A stretch of DNA of 64,000 nucleotides from Marivirga sericea (GTDB lineage: Bacteria > Bacteroidota > Bacteroidia > Cytophagales > Cyclobacteriaceae). The notes beneath the pieces are model-generated. The model ran no database searches. It was not told where the DNA came from and was given only the letters and a program-made list of their open reading frames with translations. Below, one piece after another: positions 28,391-39,576 of the stretch (its first letter is position 1; every line of letters starts with the position of its first letter). The DNA lies in the NCBI RefSeq assembly GCF_900177665.1, contig NZ_FXAW01000007.1, positions 1-64,000 of the forward strand. Direction: 5' to 3'. The position numbers and the translations under genes are program-made.

Positions 28391-28741
28391 TTAGAATTTT
28401 AAGCCACCTTTACGAGCACCGTCAGCCAATGCTTTTACTCTACCATGAAATCTGTAACCACCTCTATCAAATACGATTGATTTGATACCAGCATCCTTCG
28501 CTCTCTCGGCCAATGTTTCACCAACCTTTGAAGCCGTATCGATATCAGCATTGCTATTAGCTCCTAACTCCAAAGAATTAGCGGCTACCAACGTATGCCC
28601 TTTTAAATCATCGATCACTTGTGCATAAATGGCACGGTTACTTTTAAATACCGTCAAACGAGGTGTTTCAGCAGTTCCGGAAATCTTTCTACGAATTCCT
28701 AATTTAATTCGAACTCGTCTATCTTGTTTACTAATAGCCAT
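28391..28741 (-). CDS. rplR: 50S ribosomal protein L18
   Basis: 116 residues. Contains [34 protein letters not shown] and the C-terminal [21 protein letters not shown]-type ending. It binds 5S rRNA with L5. Positioned between rplF and rpsE. Confidence 0.97.
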   Translation of the reverse strand: MAISKQDRRVRIKLGIRRKISGTAETPRLTVFKSNRAIYAQVIDDLKGHTLVAANSLELGANSNADIDTASKVGETLAERAKDAGIKSIVFDRGGYRFHGRVKALADGARKGGLKF

Positions 28742-28749
28742 TTTTAATA

Positions 28750-29304
28750 TTATTTAGCGGCAGTCTTACCTGCTTTACGTCTAACTTGTTCACCAACAAA
28801 TCTAATTCCTTTTCCTTTGTACGGTTCAACAGTACGTAAGGACTTGATCTTAGCAGCAACCTGTCCAATCAATTGTTTATCAAAGCTTTCTAAAGTAACG
28901 ACAGGATTTTGACCTTTAACCGTTTCAGCAGTCGCTTTTACCTCTTCAGGCAATCCTAGAAATATACTGTGAGAATAGCCTAAACTTAACTCCAATACAT
29001 CCCCTTGAACTGTGGCTTTATAACCAACACCAACCAGTTCTAATTGCTTTTTATATCCTTCAGAAACTCCAGTAACCATATTATTCAATAAAGCTCTGTA
29101 CAAACCGTGCATCGCTTTATGTCTTTTAGATTCTGTAGCTCTTTCTAACTGTATTACACCATCTGTGTTCTTAACAGAAATAGCAGAATCAATTTGCTGT
29201 GTTAAAGTACCTTTAGAACCCTTTACCGTTACTAAATTATCTTTAGCAATTTCAAGCGTTACATCTTGAGGTAGTTGTATAAGACTTTTACCTATTCGTG
29301 ACAT
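28750..29304 (-). CDS. rplF: 50S ribosomal protein L6
   Basis: 184 residues with two duplicated alpha/beta domains: [19 protein letters not shown] opens the first; the second ends with the L6 signature [18 protein letters not shown] and the tail [10 protein letters not shown]. It sits near the sarcin-ricin loop and the GTPase centre. Confidence 0.97.
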   Translation of the reverse strand: MSRIGKSLIQLPQDVTLEIAKDNLVTVKGSKGTLTQQIDSAISVKNTDGVIQLERATESKRHKAMHGLYRALLNNMVTGVSEGYKKQLELVGVGYKATVQGDVLELSLGYSHSIFLGLPEEVKATAETVKGQNPVVTLESFDKQLIGQVAAKIKSLRTVEPYKGKGIRFVGEQVRRKAGKTAAK

Positions 29305-29313
29305 TTCTATTCT

Positions 29314-29712
29314 TTAATATACGTAGCACAATACTTCACCACCAATTTTAAGCGTTCTAGCTTCTTTGTCAGTGATTACTCCCTTTGAGGTTGACATTAT
29401 CGCCACACCCAAACCATTTAAAACTCTCGGCAAGTTTTCAGAATCAGAGTATTTTCTTAACCCTGGCTTTGAAACTCTCTCTAGTTTTGAAATAGCAGGA
29501 GTCTTTGTTTCAGGATCATATTTCAAAGCAATTTTGATATTACCTTGCGCGTTATCTTCCTCAAATTTATAATTCAGGATATAACCTTTTTCATGAAGCA
29601 CTTTGGTCATACTCTTTTTCAAGTTTGATGCCGGTACTTCTACGATTCGGTGATTTGCCTTTATAGCATTACGAACCCTTGTAAGAAAATCAGCTATTGG
29701 ATCAGTTACCAT
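29314..29712 (-). CDS. rpsH: 30S ribosomal protein S8
   Basis: 132 residues. Begins [20 protein letters not shown] and ends with [20 protein letters not shown] then VLCYVY, the S8 signature. S8 binds helix 21 of 16S rRNA and in E. coli represses the spc operon by binding its mRNA. It is preceded by a 91-base gap that contains a -7-like box and a short hairpin. Confidence 0.97.
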   Translation of the reverse strand: MVTDPIADFLTRVRNAIKANHRIVEVPASNLKKSMTKVLHEKGYILNYKFEEDNAQGNIKIALKYDPETKTPAISKLERVSKPGLRKYSDSENLPRVLNGLGVAIMSTSKGVITDKEARTLKIGGEVLCYVY

Positions 29713-29739
29713 CTCTTAATTAATTATAATTTCTATTTG

Positions 29740-29766
29740 CCCTGCCGAAACAGGCGTGCAAAGTTA
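29740..29766 (-). promoter_or_regulatory. possible internal promoter and leader hairpin before rpsH
   Basis: On the minus strand TAACTTTG (29766-29759) fits TAnnTTTG, 47 bases before the rpsH ATG; no -33 TTTG is seen. Just after it, CCTG-CCGAAA-CAGG (29741-29754) folds as a small hairpin in the predicted leader. The gap is the widest inside the ribosomal cluster. Confidence 0.35.
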
Positions 29767-29803
29767 AGAAATTAATTTGTTTATAAAAATAAAAATTTAA
29801 AAA

Positions 29804-30073
29804 TCACCAACTTGCTTTGGTCACCCCTGGTATTTTACCTTGTGAAGCCATTTCACGGAAGGTTACCCTTGAGATTCCAAATTTACGCATATACCCTTTA
29901 GGACGTCCAGTCAATTTACATCTGTTGTGCAACCTTACTGGCGATGCATTTTTTGGTAATTTATCTAAAGCCTCATAGTCACCATTAGCTTTTAACTCAG
30001 CTCTTTTGTCTGCGTACTTAGCGACTAATCTCTCTCTTTTCTTTTCTCTGGCAATTACTGCTTTTCTAGCCAT
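29804..30073 (-). CDS. rpsN: 30S ribosomal protein S14 (zinc-free, long form)
   Basis: 89 residues: [20 protein letters not shown], then a central insertion and [20 protein letters not shown] with [20 protein letters not shown]. Only one cysteine is present, so the zinc ribbon of short S14 is lacking; the length matches the C-minus long type. Follows rplE after 2 bases. Confidence 0.97.
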   Translation of the reverse strand: MARKAVIAREKKRERLVAKYADKRAELKANGDYEALDKLPKNASPVRLHNRCKLTGRPKGYMRKFGISRVTFREMASQGKIPGVTKASW

Positions 30074-30075
30074 AA

Positions 30076-30633
30076 TTATTTGTTGTTTTTACTAGCAAAT
30101 GGCATTCCGAAAGCTTTCAATAATTCATAGCTCTCTTCGTCCGAATTTGCAGTGGTTACAAATGTGATATCCATCCCGGAGATAGTTGAAACTTTATCAA
30201 TACTTATTTCCGGGAATATGATTTGTTCTTTAACTCCTAGAGTATAATTCCCTCTACCGTCAAAACCTTTATCTTTCACACCTTGAAAGTCACGTACTCG
30301 AGGTAATGAAACAGATATTAATCTATCTAAAAATTCATACATCTTTTCACCCCTAAGCGTCACCTTCGCTCCAATTGGCATTCCCTCTCTTAACTTAAAA
30401 TTCGAAATAGAATTTTTAGCATAAGTAGGAATAGCTTTTTGACCTGTTATCATGGTCAACTCCTCTACTCCAGTGTCTACCAACTTTTTATCAGCTGTTG
30501 CTGCTCCAATTCCCTTGTTGATTACAATTTTTGTAAGCTTAGGAACCTCCATAGCAGAGCTGTATTGAAATTTCTCTTTCAAAGCGGGAATTATTTCACC
30601 CAGGTATAATTCTTTTATTCTTGGATTAGCCAT
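30076..30633 (-). CDS. rplE: 50S ribosomal protein L5
   Basis: 185 residues. [39 protein letters not shown] and [21 protein letters not shown] identify L5, which binds 5S rRNA and touches P-site tRNA and S13. Its start overlaps the rplX stop by 8 bases, implying coupled translation. Confidence 0.97.
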   Translation of the reverse strand: MANPRIKELYLGEIIPALKEKFQYSSAMEVPKLTKIVINKGIGAATADKKLVDTGVEELTMITGQKAIPTYAKNSISNFKLREGMPIGAKVTLRGEKMYEFLDRLISVSLPRVRDFQGVKDKGFDGRGNYTLGVKEQIIFPEISIDKVSTISGMDITFVTTANSDEESYELLKAFGMPFASKNNK

Positions 30634-30973
30634 TGTTGATTACCTCCCCCGTTTTTTTTGAATATCTTTGCAATTTACCTTTTTCGTCAAGCTTTCGCCC
30701 AGTTCTAGTTGCTTCACCAGTTGCAGGATCCACTAATTTCAAGTTACTGAGATGAATTGGTGCTTCCACTTTGTCGATACCACCTTGAGGACTATTGGCA
30801 GAAGGTTTGTTGTGCTTTGTAACCACATTAGCTCCTTCAACAATAGCTCTATCTTTCTCCCCGATCATTTCTAACACTTTACCTGATTTGCCTTTAGCAT
30901 TACCGGCAATTACCATTACAGTGTCACCCTTGCGGATATGAAACTTCTTTTGTTTGTTTTTTCTCCTCTCCAT
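30626..30973 (-). CDS. rplX: 50S ribosomal protein L24
   Basis: 115 residues. The KOW motif is [20 protein letters not shown] with SGKVLEMI. L24 initiates 50S assembly and lies at the tunnel exit. It overlaps rplE by 8 bases. Confidence 0.97.
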   Translation of the reverse strand: MERRKNKQKKFHIRKGDTVMVIAGNAKGKSGKVLEMIGEKDRAIVEGANVVTKHNKPSANSPQGGIDKVEAPIHLSNLKLVDPATGEATRTGRKLDEKGKLQRYSKKTGEVINNG

Positions 30974-30977
30974 AATA

Positions 30978-31346
30978 TTATAATACTTCAGGTGCTAAAG
31001 AAACAATTTTCATGAATTGCTTTTCACGCAATTCTCTAGCAACAGGTCCGAAAATACGAGTACCTCTTGGCTCATCATTAGGGTTCAATAATACCGCAGC
31101 ATTATCTTCGAAGCGAATATATGAACCATCTTTTCTTCTTACCTCTTTCTTAGTCCGTACGATAACGGCTCTAGAAACGGTACCTTTTTTCAAGTTACTT
31201 GAAGAAAGAGCAGACTTAACAGTTACAATCACTTTATCACCAATGGAAGCGTACCGTTTTTTGGTACCACCCAATACACGGATACACAATACCTCTTTGG
31301 CACCACTATTATCCGCTACACTTAATCTTGATTCTTGTTGTATCAT
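30978..31346 (-). CDS. rplN: 50S ribosomal protein L14
   Basis: 122 residues: [35 protein letters not shown], the L14 signature, and [20 protein letters not shown] with VSLAPEVL at the end. It forms an intersubunit bridge and is the docking site for RsfS. Normal place between rpsQ and rplX. Confidence 0.97.
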   Translation of the reverse strand: MIQQESRLSVADNSGAKEVLCIRVLGGTKKRYASIGDKVIVTVKSALSSSNLKKGTVSRAVIVRTKKEVRRKDGSYIRFEDNAAVLLNPNDEPRGTRIFGPVARELREKQFMKIVSLAPEVL

Positions 31347-31348
31347 GG

Positions 31349-31603
31349 TTATTTAGCTCTTTCAACGATTTCTACTAATCTCCATTTTTTATTCTTGCTC
31401 AATGGTCTAGTTTCTTGTATTTTGACAGTGTCGCCAATCGTACAATCATTAGCCTCATCATGAGCCATGAATTTGGTATTTTTCTTTACGAATTTACCAT
31501 ACATAGGGTGTTTAACCTTTCTTTCTACAGAAACGGTAATGGACTTATCCATTTTGTTACTAACAACTAACCCTACTCTTTCCTTTCTAAGGTTTCTTTC
31601 CAT
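31349..31603 (-). CDS. rpsQ: 30S ribosomal protein S17
   Basis: 84 residues in an OB fold: [35 protein letters not shown], and [20 protein letters not shown]. It organises 16S helix 7/11 early in 30S assembly. Starts 8 bases after rpmC. Confidence 0.97.
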   Translation of the reverse strand: MERNLRKERVGLVVSNKMDKSITVSVERKVKHPMYGKFVKKNTKFMAHDEANDCTIGDTVKIQETRPLSKNKKWRLVEIVERAK

Positions 31604-31611
31604 CTTAGCAA

Positions 31612-31806
31612 TTATTTAGCAAGTACTTTACTTCTTAGTTCAGTTTGCAGACGTGCAACATTCTTACGAGTATCTCTGATTTGCATAGGATTCTCTATTG
31701 GAGAAATTGCGTGCGCAAACTTTAACTTGTGAAGTTTTTGTCCTTCAACTTTAATATTCTCATTGAGTTCGTCAACGGATAATTTTTTAATATCAGTGTT
31801 TTTCAT
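31612..31806 (-). CDS. rpmC: 50S ribosomal protein L29
   Basis: 64 residues forming a helical hairpin: [20 protein letters not shown], and [20 protein letters not shown] then [12 protein letters not shown]. It is at the tunnel exit next to L23. Its start overlaps the rplP stop by 4 bases (ATGA type). Confidence 0.96.
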   Translation of the reverse strand: MKNTDIKKLSVDELNENIKVEGQKLHKLKFAHAISPIENPMQIRDTRKNVARLQTELRSKVLAK

Positions 31807-32234
31807 GATACTATATTTTCTGAGTAATCCCTTCGTACTGAAAACTTAGTTTTCACAGGCAATTTTTGCGCTGCAAGTCTAAGTGCTTCTTTGGCATCTG
31901 CCATAGATACACCACCCGCTTCAAACATTATGGTACCAGGTTTAACAGTTGCAACCCAATATTCAGGTGCACCTTTACCTTTACCCATCCTTACTTCTGC
32001 AGGCTTTTTGGTGATTGGCTTATCAGGGAATATTCTGATCCAAACCTGACCTTGTCTTTTCATAGCTCTAGTCATGGCAATCCTTGCTGCCTCAATCTGT
32101 CTACTGGTAATCCAACCCGGCTCCAGTGACTTCAAAGCAAAACTTCCAAAGGCAATTCTATGCCCTCTCTGAGCAATTCCTTTTACTCTTCCTTTTTGCT
32201 TTTTCCTAAATTTTGTTCTTTTTGGCTGTAACAT
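31803..32234 (-). CDS. rplP: 50S ribosomal protein L16
   Basis: 143 residues: [39 protein letters not shown], and [20 protein letters not shown]16 lies at the A-site side of the peptidyl-transferase centre; the Arg in the KGRVKGIA loop region reaches tRNA. Between rpsC and rpmC. Confidence 0.97.
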   Translation of the reverse strand: MLQPKRTKFRKKQKGRVKGIAQRGHRIAFGSFALKSLEPGWITSRQIEAARIAMTRAMKRQGQVWIRIFPDKPITKKPAEVRMGKGKGAPEYWVATVKPGTIMFEAGGVSMADAKEALRLAAQKLPVKTKFSVRRDYSENIVS

Positions 32235-32263
32235 TTTCTAAAAATCTTTTACCAAGAAAGCGC

Positions 32264-32995
32264 TTACTTACGCTTTCTTTTAGGACGTTCACTTCTTCTA
32301 TTATTAGCCGGGCCACCACCTTTACCAGGTGTACCTGCCCCAACATTAAGCGACAAGTCTCTCTTGCCGAAAACCTCTCCTTTGAAAACCCACACTTTCA
32401 CACCAATTGTTCCATAAATTGTATGTGCTGGAGTTGTCTCATAGTCGATATCTGCCCTTAATGTATGCAAAGGAATTCTACCTTCTTTATACATCTCGGT
32501 ACGTGCCATTTCAGCTCCGCCTAAACGTCCTGAAACTTTAATCTTAATTCCTTGAGCTCCTACTCTCATAGCAGATGCAATTGCTTGCTTCATTGCTCTT
32601 CTGTAGGAAATTCTTGCTTTTAATTGCTGACCAATTGACTCTCCAATTAATTTGGCGTCTAATTCTGGACGTTTTATTTCAAAAATATTGATTTGAACAT
32701 CCTTTCCAGTCAATTTTTTAAGCTCCTCTTTTAGTTTATCTACTTCGCTACCACCTTTACCGATTACTACTCCTGGTCTAGCAGTGTGAACAGTTAAAGT
32801 AATTCTTTTTAAAGTTCTTTCGATAACAATTTTAGAGATTCCACCTTTTGGAATACGAGCTAATATATATTCTCTGATCTTTTGATCTTCTATAAGTTTA
32901 TCAGAAAAAGAAAGACCTTTTCCCCCGTACCAGTTGGATTCCCAACCTCGCACGATACCTAAACGAAAACCTATTGGATTAACTTTCTGTCCCAT
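32264..32995 (-). CDS. rpsC: 30S ribosomal protein S3
   Basis: 243 residues. N-domain [22 protein letters not shown] domain with [17 protein letters not shown], and C-domain [19 protein letters not shown] with a basic tail ([18 protein letters not shown]). S3 forms the mRNA entry pore. It follows rplV after 2 bases. Confidence 0.97.
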   Translation of the reverse strand: MGQKVNPIGFRLGIVRGWESNWYGGKGLSFSDKLIEDQKIREYILARIPKGGISKIVIERTLKRITLTVHTARPGVVIGKGGSEVDKLKEELKKLTGKDVQINIFEIKRPELDAKLIGESIGQQLKARISYRRAMKQAIASAMRVGAQGIKIKVSGRLGGAEMARTEMYKEGRIPLHTLRADIDYETTPAHTIYGTIGVKVWVFKGEVFGKRDLSLNVGAGTPGKGGGPANNRRSERPKRKRK

Positions 32996-32997
32996 TG

Positions 32998-33384
32998 TTA
33001 TTTATTTTCAGCGTTATCAGTTTCAGCCAATACCGCTTTGTCCGCAGCACTGTCAACAATCAAAGTTACATGGTTTGATCTTTTTCTAATTCTATGAGCT
33101 CTACCCTGAGGAGCTGGTCTAAGTCTTTTTAGGACTCTACCACCGTCAACTTGAACAGACTTAACATATAACTCAGCATCTTCAAGATCTAGTTCTGGAT
33201 TTGCTTGTTGCCAGTTGGCAATTGCAGACAGCAATAATTTCTCAACTCTAGCTGCTCCATGCTTAGATTCAAACTTAAGAATATTCAAAGCACGGTTAAC
33301 TTTTTCACCTCTGATAAGATCCACTACCATCCTCATTTTACGAGGAGAAGTAGGTACGTTATTTAATTTAGCTATTGCTTCCAT
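32998..33384 (-). CDS. rplV: 50S ribosomal protein L22
   Basis: 128 residues: [35 protein letters not shown], and [20 protein letters not shown] on the tunnel hairpin (macrolide region, no insertion seen). Its start shares one base with the rpsS stop. Confidence 0.97.
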   Translation of the reverse strand: MEAIAKLNNVPTSPRKMRMVVDLIRGEKVNRALNILKFESKHGAARVEKLLLSAIANWQQANPELDLEDAELYVKSVQVDGGRVLKRLRPAPQGRAHRIRKRSNHVTLIVDSAADKAVLAETDNAENK

Positions 33385-33662
33385 TATCTCCTACCTTTAT
33401 CTTTTTTGTTTATATGACCCCTGAAATTTCTAGTAGGAGAAAACTCACCTAGCTTATGTCCTACCATGTTCTCAGTTACATAAACCGGAATAAATTTATT
33501 CCCGTTGTGCACTGCAAAAGTATGACCAACAAAATCAGGAGAAATCATAGATCTTCTTGACCAAGTTTTGATAACCGATTTCTTACCGGAGTCATTCATA
33601 TTGTCAACTTTCTTTTCAAGACGAAAGTCAATATAAGGTCCTTTTTTTAACGATCTAGCCAT
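33384..33662 (-). CDS. rpsS: 30S ribosomal protein S19
   Basis: 92 residues: [57 protein letters not shown]19 sits in the 30S head next to S13. Between rplB and rplV. Confidence 0.97.
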   Translation of the reverse strand: MARSLKKGPYIDFRLEKKVDNMNDSGKKSVIKTWSRRSMISPDFVGHTFAVHNGNKFIPVYVTENMVGHKLGEFSPTRNFRGHINKKDKGRR

Positions 33663-33665
33663 CTA

Positions 33666-34487
33666 TTATTTCTTTTTACCGATAATTAATTTATTGGAAT
33701 ATTTCTTAGGCGTTCTGGTTTTCAAACCTTTAGCCAATAAACCTTTTCTTGATCTAGGGTGACCTCCTGAAGATTTACCTTCACCACCACCCATTGGGTG
33801 ATCAACTGGGTTCATAACAACCGCTCTGGTTCTAGGCCTACGACCTAACCAACGCTTACGACCTGCTTTCCCTAACTTAACAATCATATGATCGCCATTA
33901 GATACAGTTCCTACAGTAGCCATACAAGTTGCCAATACTAATCTCATTTCACCAGAAGGCAATTTCAAAGTAGCATATTTACCATCTCTAGCCAATAACT
34001 GTGCATATGATCCAGCACTTCTTGACATTGCACCACCTGCACCAGGTTTAATTTCAATATTATGAATTATTGTACCTAAAGGAATATCAGACAAGGGAAG
34101 AGCATTTCCAACCTCAGGTGCTATACCCTTACCTGAAACTATAGTATCTCCTACTTTCAATCCGTTAGGAGCTAAGATGTATCTCTTTTCTCCATCAGCA
34201 TAGTGCAATAAAGCTATAAAAGCCGTTCTACCCGGATCATATTCCAAGGTCGCTACTTTAGCAGGAATATTCAATTTATTCCTCTTGAAATCAATAATTC
34301 TTAAACTTTGCTTATGACCACCACCTAAATAGCGCATAGTCATACGTCCTGAATTATTCCTTCCACCTGATTTCTTACTTGGAGCAAGCAATGACTTCTC
34401 AGGAGCCACTTTACTTAGCTCGGTATAAACCGGTGCTAATCTATATCTTTGTCCAGCTGTAACTGGTCTTAATTTTTTAACTGCCAT
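33666..34487 (-). CDS. rplB: 50S ribosomal protein L2
   Basis: 273 residues. Contains the OB and SH3-like domains with [20 protein letters not shown], and the C-terminal [20 protein letters not shown] including the His required for peptidyl-transferase assembly. Normal length; follows rplW after 11 bases. Confidence 0.97.
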   Translation of the reverse strand: MAVKKLRPVTAGQRYRLAPVYTELSKVAPEKSLLAPSKKSGGRNNSGRMTMRYLGGGHKQSLRIIDFKRNKLNIPAKVATLEYDPGRTAFIALLHYADGEKRYILAPNGLKVGDTIVSGKGIAPEVGNALPLSDIPLGTIIHNIEIKPGAGGAMSRSAGSYAQLLARDGKYATLKLPSGEMRLVLATCMATVGTVSNGDHMIVKLGKAGRKRWLGRRPRTRAVVMNPVDHPMGGGEGKSSGGHPRSRKGLLAKGLKTRTPKKYSNKLIIGKKK

Positions 34488-34498
34488 TTTTCAGATCA

Positions 34499-34786
34499 TT
34501 AAATTTCGCTGTAGAAATCGATTACCTCTCCTTCTGCTACAGTTACAATTGCTTTTTTGAAACTAGGCTTTCTTCCAGTAAGAATCCTAGACTTAGTATA
34601 ACGAGATTTTTGTTTGCCCAAATACTTCATAGTATTGATGCTCTCGACATTTACACCGTACGTCTTTTCAACCTCAGCTTTAATTTGGATTTTGTTAGCA
34701 TTAATATCTACAACAAATCCATATTTACCTTTTTCGTTGAGGTCTGAGACTTTTTCCGTTACAAGTGGTTTTATTAAAACGCTCAT
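34499..34786 (-). CDS. rplW: 50S ribosomal protein L23
   Basis: 95 residues: LIKPLVTEKVSDLNEKGKY, FVVDINANKIQIKAEVEKTY, and a loop with KSRYTKSRILTGRKPSFKKA. L23 docks trigger factor and SRP at the tunnel exit. Five bases after rplD. Confidence 0.96.
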   Translation of the reverse strand: MSVLIKPLVTEKVSDLNEKGKYGFVVDINANKIQIKAEVEKTYGVNVESINTMKYLGKQKSRYTKSRILTGRKPSFKKAIVTVAEGEVIDFYSEI

Positions 34787-34791
34787 ATCTT

Positions 34792-35418
34792 TTACTTAAA
34801 TAAGTTTTCTATTTTCTCTAAAGAACCTTCAACGAATAGCAACTGATCAGCATGAAGAACATCATACGTATTTAATGAATCAACTGTAGTTACTTGCGTG
34901 TTTTTAACATTTCTACCAGAAAGCACGATATTTTTATCTACTTCTGGAAGAACTAAAAGTGTCTTTTTATTATCCAAAGACAACTTGCTCAGCATTTCTG
35001 TGTAAGATTTCGTTTTCACTTCATTAAAAGTAAACCCTTCTAATACCGAAATCATCTGATCTTTAGCTTTGTAAGTTAAAGCAGACTTTCTCGCCACCAA
35101 CTTTAGCTTTTTATTCAATTTAAAGCTGTAGTCTTTCGGTCTAGGACCAAATACTCTACCACCACCTTTAAATATCGGAGATTTAATACTACCCGCACGA
35201 GCAGTACCAGTACCTTTCTGCTTTTTAATCTTTCTGGTTGAACCTGAAATTTCTGCTCTCTCTTTAGATTTATGCGTTCCTTGTCTCGCATTAGCCATTT
35301 TCTGCTTCACATCTAAATAAATAGCGTGATCATTTGGCTCTATATCAAAGATGGCATCCGATAAAGAAACTTTTCTTCCGGTGTCTTCGCCTGTATGTTT
35401 TATAATTGAAAGCTCCAT
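34792..35418 (-). CDS. rplD: 50S ribosomal protein L4
   Basis: 208 residues. The tunnel loop carries [39 protein letters not shown] and [19 protein letters not shown]. In E. coli L4 represses its operon; no such site was identified here. Two bases after rplC. Confidence 0.97.
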   Translation of the reverse strand: MELSIIKHTGEDTGRKVSLSDAIFDIEPNDHAIYLDVKQKMANARQGTHKSKERAEISGSTRKIKKQKGTGTARAGSIKSPIFKGGGRVFGPRPKDYSFKLNKKLKLVARKSALTYKAKDQMISVLEGFTFNEVKTKSYTEMLSKLSLDNKKTLLVLPEVDKNIVLSGRNVKNTQVTTVDSLNTYDVLHADQLLFVEGSLEKIENLFK

Positions 35419-35420
35419 CT

Positions 35421-36059
35421 TTATTTCTCTATTATTACAAATGAATTTTTTGCACCCGGTATTGAACCACTTACTAAAAGTAAATTCTTTTCAGGGATCA
35501 CTTTTAACACTCTCAAATTAGTGTTTTTAACTCTATCCCCTCCTGTTCTACCGGCCATACGCATACCCGGAAAAACTCTTGCCGGATAAGAAGCACCACC
35601 TATTGAACCCGGTGCTCTTTGTCTGTTATGCTGACCATGAGTTGCTTGACCAACCCCACCAAAACCATGACGTTTTACAACACCTTGGAAACCTTTACCC
35701 TTTGAAGAACCTGCAACATCTACAAAATCGCCTTCTTCAAAAACATCGCCGATAGTTACCGTTTGTCCAAGACTATACTTGTCAACAAAAGTATCATAAC
35801 CTTCGTATTCACGAAACTCAACTAGCTTCTTCTTTGGCGTTGTTTGAGCATTTTTAAAATGCCCTTGCAATGCTTTTGGTGTATTCTTCTCCTTGCGCTC
35901 ATCATAGCCCAATTGAATAGCAGAATAACCATCGGTTTCCTCTTTTTTTACTTGTGTAACCACACAAGGACCAGCTTCTATCACCGTGCATGCGACATTT
36001 CGTCCATCGACACCGTAGATACTAGTCATTCCGATTTTCTTTCCTATTATTCCTGACAT
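35421..36059 (-). CDS. rplC: 50S ribosomal protein L3
   Basis: Start taken at ATG 36059 (212 residues, [19 protein letters not shown]); the upstream in-frame start at 36077 adds six unconserved residues. The loop [53 protein letters not shown] reaches the peptidyl-transferase centre and holds the likely N5-methylated Gln. It is the first gene of the long S10/spc/alpha unit, behind its own promoter. Confidence 0.96.
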   Translation of the reverse strand: MSGIIGKKIGMTSIYGVDGRNVACTVIEAGPCVVTQVKKEETDGYSAIQLGYDERKEKNTPKALQGHFKNAQTTPKKKLVEFREYEGYDTFVDKYSLGQTVTIGDVFEEGDFVDVAGSSKGKGFQGVVKRHGFGGVGQATHGQHNRQRAPGSIGGASYPARVFPGMRMAGRTGGDRVKNTNLRVLKVIPEKNLLLVSGSIPGAKNSFVIIEK

Positions 36060-36118
36060 TATTAATTTGATTAACAACCTTTTAACGGGTTTTACCGTAG
36101 CTTTTCCCGAAAGGACTG

Positions 36119-36149
36119 CAAAGTTAGTAAAATATTATAAGCTACAAAA
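36119..36149 (-). promoter_or_regulatory. promoter for rplC and the long ribosomal operon
   Basis: On the minus strand TTTTG (36149-36145), an 18-base spacer and TAACTTTG (36126-36119) match the Bacteroidota TTTG-N19-TAnnTTTG form. It lies 35 bases after the rpsJ terminator and about 60 bases before the rplC ATG. It separates rplC from rpsJ, which are cotranscribed in E. coli. Confidence 0.7.
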
Positions 36150-36177
36150 CTTACAACATTAAAAAATACAAAATTCC

Positions 36178-36217
36178 AAAAAAGAAAAACCAATGATAAC
36201 AAGACCATTGGTTTTTC
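36178..36217 (-). terminator. intrinsic terminator of rpsL-rpsG-fusA-rpsJ
   Basis: GAAAAACCAATG (36184-36195) and CATTGGTTTTTC (36206-36217) form a perfect 12-bp stem with a 10-base loop; on the minus strand a T run follows. It is 21 bases after the rpsJ stop codon. Confidence 0.85.
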
Positions 36218-36237
36218 TAATTTTAAATAATATTCGA

Positions 36238-36543
36238 TTACACCTTAATCTCAACATCAACTCCACTAGGAAGCTCAAGTTTCATTAAAGCATCAACTGT
36301 TTTTGCGCTATTTGAATAAATATCAACTAGTCTTTTGAAAGTACATAATTGATATTGCTCACGAGACTTTTTGTTCACGTGAGGTGAACGCAAAACTGTA
36401 AAAATTTCTTTTTCTGTAGGCAAAGGGATTGGACCACTAACTACCGCACCTGTTGTTTTTACAGCTCTCACAATTTTCTCAGAAGACTTGTCTACTAAAT
36501 TGTGATCGTATGATTTTAACTTTATTCTGATTTTTTGATTCAT
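36238..36543 (-). CDS. rpsJ: 30S ribosomal protein S10 / NusE
   Basis: 101 residues: [61 protein letters not shown]10 also acts as NusE with NusG. Here it is the last gene of the str unit (after fusA, 9 bases) and is cut off from rplC by a terminator. Confidence 0.97.
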   Translation of the reverse strand: MNQKIRIKLKSYDHNLVDKSSEKIVRAVKTTGAVVSGPIPLPTEKEIFTVLRSPHVNKKSREQYQLCTFKRLVDIYSNSAKTVDALMKLELPSGVDVEIKV

Positions 36544-36552
36544 GATTCCTAA

Positions 36553-38670
36553 TTATTTAACAGTCTCCCCTTTAGATTTTGCAATTACTTCTTCCGCAAT
36601 ATTTCGAGGAACTGGGTCATAGTGTGAAAAAGTTAAGGATGCTGTAGCTCTACCGGAACTTATAGTTCTTAAGTCTGTTACATATCCGAATAACTCTGAC
36701 AATGGAACGTCAGCTCTGATAACTTGAGCTGCTCCTTTAGGATCCATTCCTTTCATTAATCCCCTTCTCTTATTTAAATCACCTGTAACAGGACCAGTAT
36801 ACTCTTCAGGAGTAAGCACTTCTACTTTCATTACTGGTTCAAGTAATTGAGGACCCGCTTTCTTAGCTGCCTCTTTGAAGCCGATTCTAGCAGCCAGTTC
36901 AAATGACAAAGCATCTGAATCCACGTCATGGAAACTACCATGGTATAGTTCAACTTTCATCGCTTCGATTGGATATCCTGCCAAAGGACCATTCGACATA
37001 GCCTCAGTAAATCCTTTTTGAATTGCTGGAATGAACTCCTTCGGAATAACACCACCAGTAATCTTATTATCAAATTGTAATCCTGGCTCGATCTCACCTT
37101 TTTCGTTAGGCTCTGCAGGAGATAACTTAAATACAATGTCAGCAAATTTACCTTTACCACCAGACTGCTTTTTATAAACCTCCTTGTGATCAACTAAAGC
37201 ACTGATTGCTTCTTTATATGCTACCTGTGGTGCACCTTGGTTGATATCTACCTTAAACTCTCTTCTTAATCGATCCATGATGATATCTAAGTGCAATTCT
37301 CCCATACCTCTTAGGATTGTTTGCCCAGTTTCTTCATCAGTATTTACTAAAAGAGTTGGATCTTCTTCCACCAATTTAGCAATCGCCATACCCATCTTAT
37401 CAACATCTGCCTGTGTCTTAGGCTCAATTGCATAACCAATCACTGGCTCAGGGAAATTCATTGATTCAAGAACAATTTTATGTTTCTCGTTACAAAGTGT
37501 ATCGCCTGTCTTGATATCTTTAAATCCTACAACTGCAGCAATATCACCAGCATGAAGTGTATCAATTTGGTTTTGCTTATTTGCATGCATTTGAAAAATT
37601 CTTGAAATCCTTTCTTTTTTATTAGTTCTAGTATTGAATACATAAGAACCAGAGTCTAAAGTACCAGAATAAGATCTTACAAAGCATAAGCGACCTACGA
37701 ATGGATCGGTAGCAATTTTAAATGCTAATGCTGCGAATGGATCTTCAGATGTAGGTTTTCTTGTAGTTTTCTCATCAGTATCAGGATCCGTCCCAACAAT
37801 ATTATCTCTATCCAAAGGAGATGGTAAAAGTTCCATTACATAATTCAACATGGTCTGGACTCCTTTATTTTTGAAGGCTGATCCACATAACATTGGAACA
37901 AATGCCAAGTCCAAAGTTGCAGCTCTTAAAGCAGCAATCACTTCATCTCTGGTAATAGTCTCAGGGTCTTCAAAGTATTTTTCCATTAAGGATTCGTCAT
38001 ACTCTGCAACTGATTCTAATAAGTGCTCGCGATATTCGCTTACCTCATCTTGCATGTCCGCAGGTATTTCCACTTCTTCCCACGTCATACCCATATCTTC
38101 TTCGTTCCAAACGAAGGCCTTCATTTCCACTAAATCAACAACACCTTTGAAATTACCTTCGGCTCCGATAGGCAATTGCAATGGAACTGACTTAGTTCCT
38201 AACATTTCTTTAACCTGCTTACAAACGTTTAAAAAATCGGCACCATCTCGGTCCATTTTGTTCACGAAGCCAAGTCTCGAAACATTATAATTATCAGCTA
38301 GTCTCCAGTTAGTTTCAGATTGTGGCTCAACACCATCAACCGCACTAAATAAAAATACTAGACCATCTAAAACTCTTAAAGATCTATTTACCTCAACAGT
38401 AAAATCAACGTGTCCTGGAGTGTCAATAATATTTATATGATACTCCTCATCTTTATAAGGCCAAAATACAGTAGTAGCAGCTGAAGTAATCGTAATACCC
38501 CTTTCCTGCTCTTGTTCCATCCAGTCCATAGTAGCTGCGCCATCATGAACTTCACCTAATTTGTGACTTACACCTGTATAGTATAAAATCCTTTCAGTAG
38601 TAGTAGTTTTTCCGGCATCGATATGTGCTGCGATACCTATATTACGTGTTAGTCTGAGATCTCTTGCCAT
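36553..38670 (-). CDS. fusA: elongation factor G
   Basis: 705 residues, five-domain translocase. G1 is [16 protein letters not shown]2 [12 protein letters not shown]3 [13 protein letters not shown]4 NKMD; domain IV carries [20 protein letters not shown] with GGKGKFADI, and [20 protein letters not shown]-like sequence closes domain V. It hydrolyses GTP to translocate tRNA-mRNA. Between rpsG (11 bases) and rpsJ. Confidence 0.97.
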   Translation of the reverse strand: MARDLRLTRNIGIAAHIDAGKTTTTERILYYTGVSHKLGEVHDGAATMDWMEQEQERGITITSAATTVFWPYKDEEYHINIIDTPGHVDFTVEVNRSLRVLDGLVFLFSAVDGVEPQSETNWRLADNYNVSRLGFVNKMDRDGADFLNVCKQVKEMLGTKSVPLQLPIGAEGNFKGVVDLVEMKAFVWNEEDMGMTWEEVEIPADMQDEVSEYREHLLESVAEYDESLMEKYFEDPETITRDEVIAALRAATLDLAFVPMLCGSAFKNKGVQTMLNYVMELLPSPLDRDNIVGTDPDTDEKTTRKPTSEDPFAALAFKIATDPFVGRLCFVRSYSGTLDSGSYVFNTRTNKKERISRIFQMHANKQNQIDTLHAGDIAAVVGFKDIKTGDTLCNEKHKIVLESMNFPEPVIGYAIEPKTQADVDKMGMAIAKLVEEDPTLLVNTDEETGQTILRGMGELHLDIIMDRLRREFKVDINQGAPQVAYKEAISALVDHKEVYKKQSGGKGKFADIVFKLSPAEPNEKGEIEPGLQFDNKITGGVIPKEFIPAIQKGFTEAMSNGPLAGYPIEAMKVELYHGSFHDVDSDALSFELAARIGFKEAAKKAGPQLLEPVMKVEVLTPEEYTGPVTGDLNKRRGLMKGMDPKGAAQVIRADVPLSELFGYVTDLRTISSGRATASLTFSHYDPVPRNIAEEVIAKSKGETVK

Positions 38671-38681
38671 TATACTAGCTT

Positions 38682-39149
38682 TTAAAATCTAAAATGAGAA
38701 AATGCTTTGTTTGCTTCAGCCATACGGTGCGTATCATCTTTCTTTTTGATAGCAGCTCCTTCACCTTTAGAAGCAGCGATGATTTCACCAGCCAAACGTT
38801 CCGTCATAGTTTTTTCACCTCTTTTTCTTGCGAATGTAATCATCCACTTGATTCCTAGAGATGTCTTTCTTTCAGGACGAACTTCAAGAGGTACTTGGAA
38901 TGTAGCTCCACCAACTCTTCTACTTTTTACTTCAACTGCAGGAGAGATGTTAGCTAACGCTTTCTTCCAAACTTCTAAACCGTTCTCTTTTGTTTTCTCC
39001 TCCGCCATAGCTAATGCTTCATAAAAAATGTTGTAAGCAACACTTTTTTTTCCATCAACCATTAGGTAGTTAACAAATTTTGTAACCAAAGTATCTCCAA
39101 ATTTCGGATCTGGAAGGATATATCGTTTTTTAGGTTTTGCTTTCCTCAT
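38682..39149 (-). CDS. rpsG: 30S ribosomal protein S7
   Basis: 155 residues: [61 protein letters not shown]7 nucleates assembly of the 30S head. Six bases after rpsL. Confidence 0.97.
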   Translation of the reverse strand: MRKAKPKKRYILPDPKFGDTLVTKFVNYLMVDGKKSVAYNIFYEALAMAEEKTKENGLEVWKKALANISPAVEVKSRRVGGATFQVPLEVRPERKTSLGIKWMITFARKRGEKTMTERLAGEIIAASKGEGAAIKKKDDTHRMAEANKAFSHFRF

Positions 39150-39155
39150 CGTTTT

Positions 39156-39530
39156 TTATTTCTTAGGTCTTTTTGCTCCATATTTTGATCTTCTTTGGGT
39201 ACGACCGTTTACACCGGCTGTATCCAACGCACCCCTAATAATGTGATATCTCACACCGGGTAAATCTTTTACTCTTCCACCCCTGATTAACACAATAGAG
39301 TGCTCTTGAAGGTTATGACCTTCACCAGGAATATAAGCGTTCACTTCTTTTTGATTGGTCAACCTAACCCTAGCCACCTTTCTCATTGCTGAGTTTGGCT
39401 TTTTTGGAGTGGTGGTATAAACACGAGTACATACACCCCTTCTTTGTGGGCAAGAATCCAAAGCAGGAGACTTTGACTTAGAAGTCAATTTCTTTCTACC
39501 CTTTTTAACTAATTGTTGTATAGTAGGCAT
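39156..39530 (-). CDS. rpsL: 30S ribosomal protein S12
   Basis: 124 residues. [20 protein letters not shown] holds the Lys at the streptomycin-site position (wild type), and [20 protein letters not shown] holds the second resistance region and the Asp that is methylthiolated in many bacteria. First gene of the str unit with its own promoter at 39577-39607. Confidence 0.97.
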   Translation of the reverse strand: MPTIQQLVKKGRKKLTSKSKSPALDSCPQRRGVCTRVYTTTPKKPNSAMRKVARVRLTNQKEVNAYIPGEGHNLQEHSIVLIRGGRVKDLPGVRYHIIRGALDTAGVNGRTQRRSKYGAKRPKK

Positions 39531-39576
39531 TTATTATAACTTTATCTTCTATTACTACTTGAGATTTTTAGGACTG

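Noticed and set aside
37850-38290. 146-residue plus-strand frame
   Set aside because: Entirely antisense to fusA, Ser-rich shadow without family features or promoter.
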